A program made the position numbers and the translations under genes. From Gracilaria domingensis (lineage: Eukaryota > Rhodophyta > Florideophyceae > Gracilariales > Gracilariaceae), in assembly GCA_022539475.1 (NCBI GenBank), contig VCMS01000280.1:1-64000 (forward strand): DNA of 64,000 nt, in the 5' to 3' direction. Every line of letters starts with the position of its first letter. Positions within the stretch are counted from its first letter, which is position 1. Positions 62,501 through 64,000 of this stretch are shown in pieces. Under the pieces are notes generated by a model that was not told where the DNA came from, made no database searches, and was given only the letters and a program-made list of their open reading frames with translations.

Positions 62501-64000
62501 ATATAGATATAATCTGTCGCACGTAAACACTAGTGTTCGTTATGAACACCGTGATTCTATATTAAATGTGTACCGCGAGTGCGAGGGCACCTTTATGTGA
62601 GAGGAAGACATGCTGATAGTGCAGAGAAGACGGTTCCGAACTAGTGCTCTCTCCTACGGTGCGCCTAGACTCAGGTGCTAGGCACGTTAGCCGACTTGTG
62701 TGCAATGGTAAGGAGGCCTATACGGCACTCGCTTACCTCGTGCGCACTGCCCGAAATCAGTGTGGAGGGCTCACATCGCCTTCTGAGCTTTATGGCACGG
62801 CCGGCCAAACACATTGAGACATCCCAGTATCAGCGCGGTGTACGAGGGCTTGGCCTCAACATAGAAGTGCTCTTTACGTGAGTTGTCAGAACCCAGTCCG
62901 ACGGCTCCGAAAATAACCCATGGGGCGGGCGGCGAGAGGTTGCATAACAGATCTGTTTGGGAGTTGGGGACAATGGATTTAGCTCATTGGTGTTGAGTCT
63001 CGCAGTAGAGGAGCTGATCGTGTTGGTGACGCCGACCTCACACTCTTCACTTACAATTCCATCCGACGGCAATTAGTGCCCACAAGGCCGCTGCACCAAG
63101 CGCGTAGCTGGACAGTACACCTGAGGGCGGTCTCGGTCCCCGATGACCGGCGCCAGCCCCCAGGCTGCAGAAGACTCCGATCCGCTAGAATAGATATATC
63201 TATACAATAGGTCTTGTGTGCTGTGCCAAGCAGTGCTTCTATTCTGACGTAATGCTAAAGCGTCACGGCCCGGGCTCTCGTGAGACGACGTAGTTGGGGC
63301 TCTCTCGAAGGGATTCGCTCTGCCAGAGAATGCAACTGCCGCGTGAATCGCTGATGTGCTGGTAGGGGTCCTGTCCGCTCGACCGGCGGAACCCGGTAGA
63401 GATGCATTAGACCTTTCCGTTTGGGGCGGTATGCATGGGGGTGAGCGTTGGATGAATTCTCCCAGGAGCACCGACCACCGGAGACAGCAGGGAAATAGGG
63501 GTAGAGTGCTCGTAGTGACTGTGCCAGCCGCTGACTGGAAATTTCATATGCACCGGTACACGAGTCGATGAGCTGCGCTAGGAGCGATTCTCGCGAAATG
63601 AGCGTTGCGCCGAAGCTTTGTGTAGCCATGAGGTAGTGCGGCGCGCTTGCGTGTCCGGAGTCGATCGCCCAGTACACGTCTCTTGTGGCAGTGGCGTGGC
63701 AGCGTTTCCCCCCAGGAATTAGGGCTCGCACGTGCGTGCACGAGTATAGCCTCGCCGGCGCCGGACAAGAAACTGCTAGACATAAAATAGTATACCGAAA
63801 CAAATTAATATGGTGTAAATCCCAGCGTGACCGCAGGTGTAGCGGGCAGCTTTCGCGCCACCGGCGCCTCTGCACATAGCGTCACCCGGTAAGGCGCCCC
63901 GCTTGTCAATGTGGCTTCCAGAGCGCTTGCATATCGGCCGCTTCTGGCTCGGCTCCACGCCCGGGCCGAATCACGTGTGAGAGGCGTGCACCAGTCGCTC
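56511..64000. repeat. Same satellite with dense indels (probable uncorrected sequence)
   Basis: Stretches of the clean unit recur in order but are broken every few bases by insertions, for example around 59126, 60300-60720, 61040-61540, 62700-62960, 63410-63570 and 63904. The copies of one landmark (TGTGCTTCCAGAGCGCTTGC) are about 1.05-1.3 kb apart instead of 760 bp. No gene is supported in these 7.5 kb. Confidence 0.8.

Overview
The window is nuclear DNA from a repeat-rich, intron-poor eukaryote. The evidence is eukaryotic domain families (Notchless WD40, protein kinase, complex I TYKY), LTR retrotransposons, TATA-type promoters and an intron with a GTAAGT donor and a TACTAAC branch site. 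Lineage is unresolved. The Plavaka-like transposase and a dynactin-p62-like gene would suit a fungus-like organism. The low gene density and many mono-exonic remnants would also suit a repeat-rich macroalga.

Layout. 1-7287: a decayed minus-strand Ty3/gypsy element, cut by the left edge, studded with a palindromic motif ACCA-NN-TGGT. 7.3-9.8 kb: a two-copy direct repeat and four long hairpins. 9.9-12.3 kb: a broken Plavaka-like transposase. 12.9-13.7 kb: a fold-back element with near-perfect palindromes centred on TTAGGGT/ACCCTAA. 13.7-17.1 kb: GC-rich DNA without a recognisable gene. 17.1-18.5 kb: a Notchless pseudogene. 20-32.7 kb: the most gene-like part, with small unknown genes, a protein kinase, a zinc-finger/coiled-coil gene, a Ser/Pro-rich gene and several broken genes (C2H2 finger, STAND-ATPase linker, FAD oxidoreductase start, NDUFS8, p62-like).

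34114-44929: a complete young Ty3/gypsy element. It has 2297-bp LTRs that differ at about ten sites, a 5-bp target duplication and one open Gag-Pol frame. Each LTR also encodes a two-finger C2H2 (jaz/U1-like) protein whose AUG appears to be created by splicing, plus an antisense reading frame. 46.2-47.0 kb: a broken diacylglycerol/sphingosine-type lipid kinase. 47.6-50.5 kb: an Ala/Pro-repeat coiled-coil gene and GC-rich minisatellites. 50.6-53.9 kb: an AT-rich island with one intact unknown ORF and a decayed DDE_4 (Harbinger-like) transposase. 53983-56510: a clean satellite whose 760-bp unit is built from four about 190-bp monomers. 56.5-64 kb: the same satellite with dense random indels, resembling unpolished long-read sequence at a contig end.

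Most host genes here are broken. Only the kinase, the 247-aa zinc-finger gene, the Ser/Pro-rich gene, the SSSKGA gene, the Ala/Pro gene and the 179-aa ORF look intact. The region is best read as a pericentromeric or subtelomeric-like TE and pseudogene graveyard with one recently active retrotransposon.
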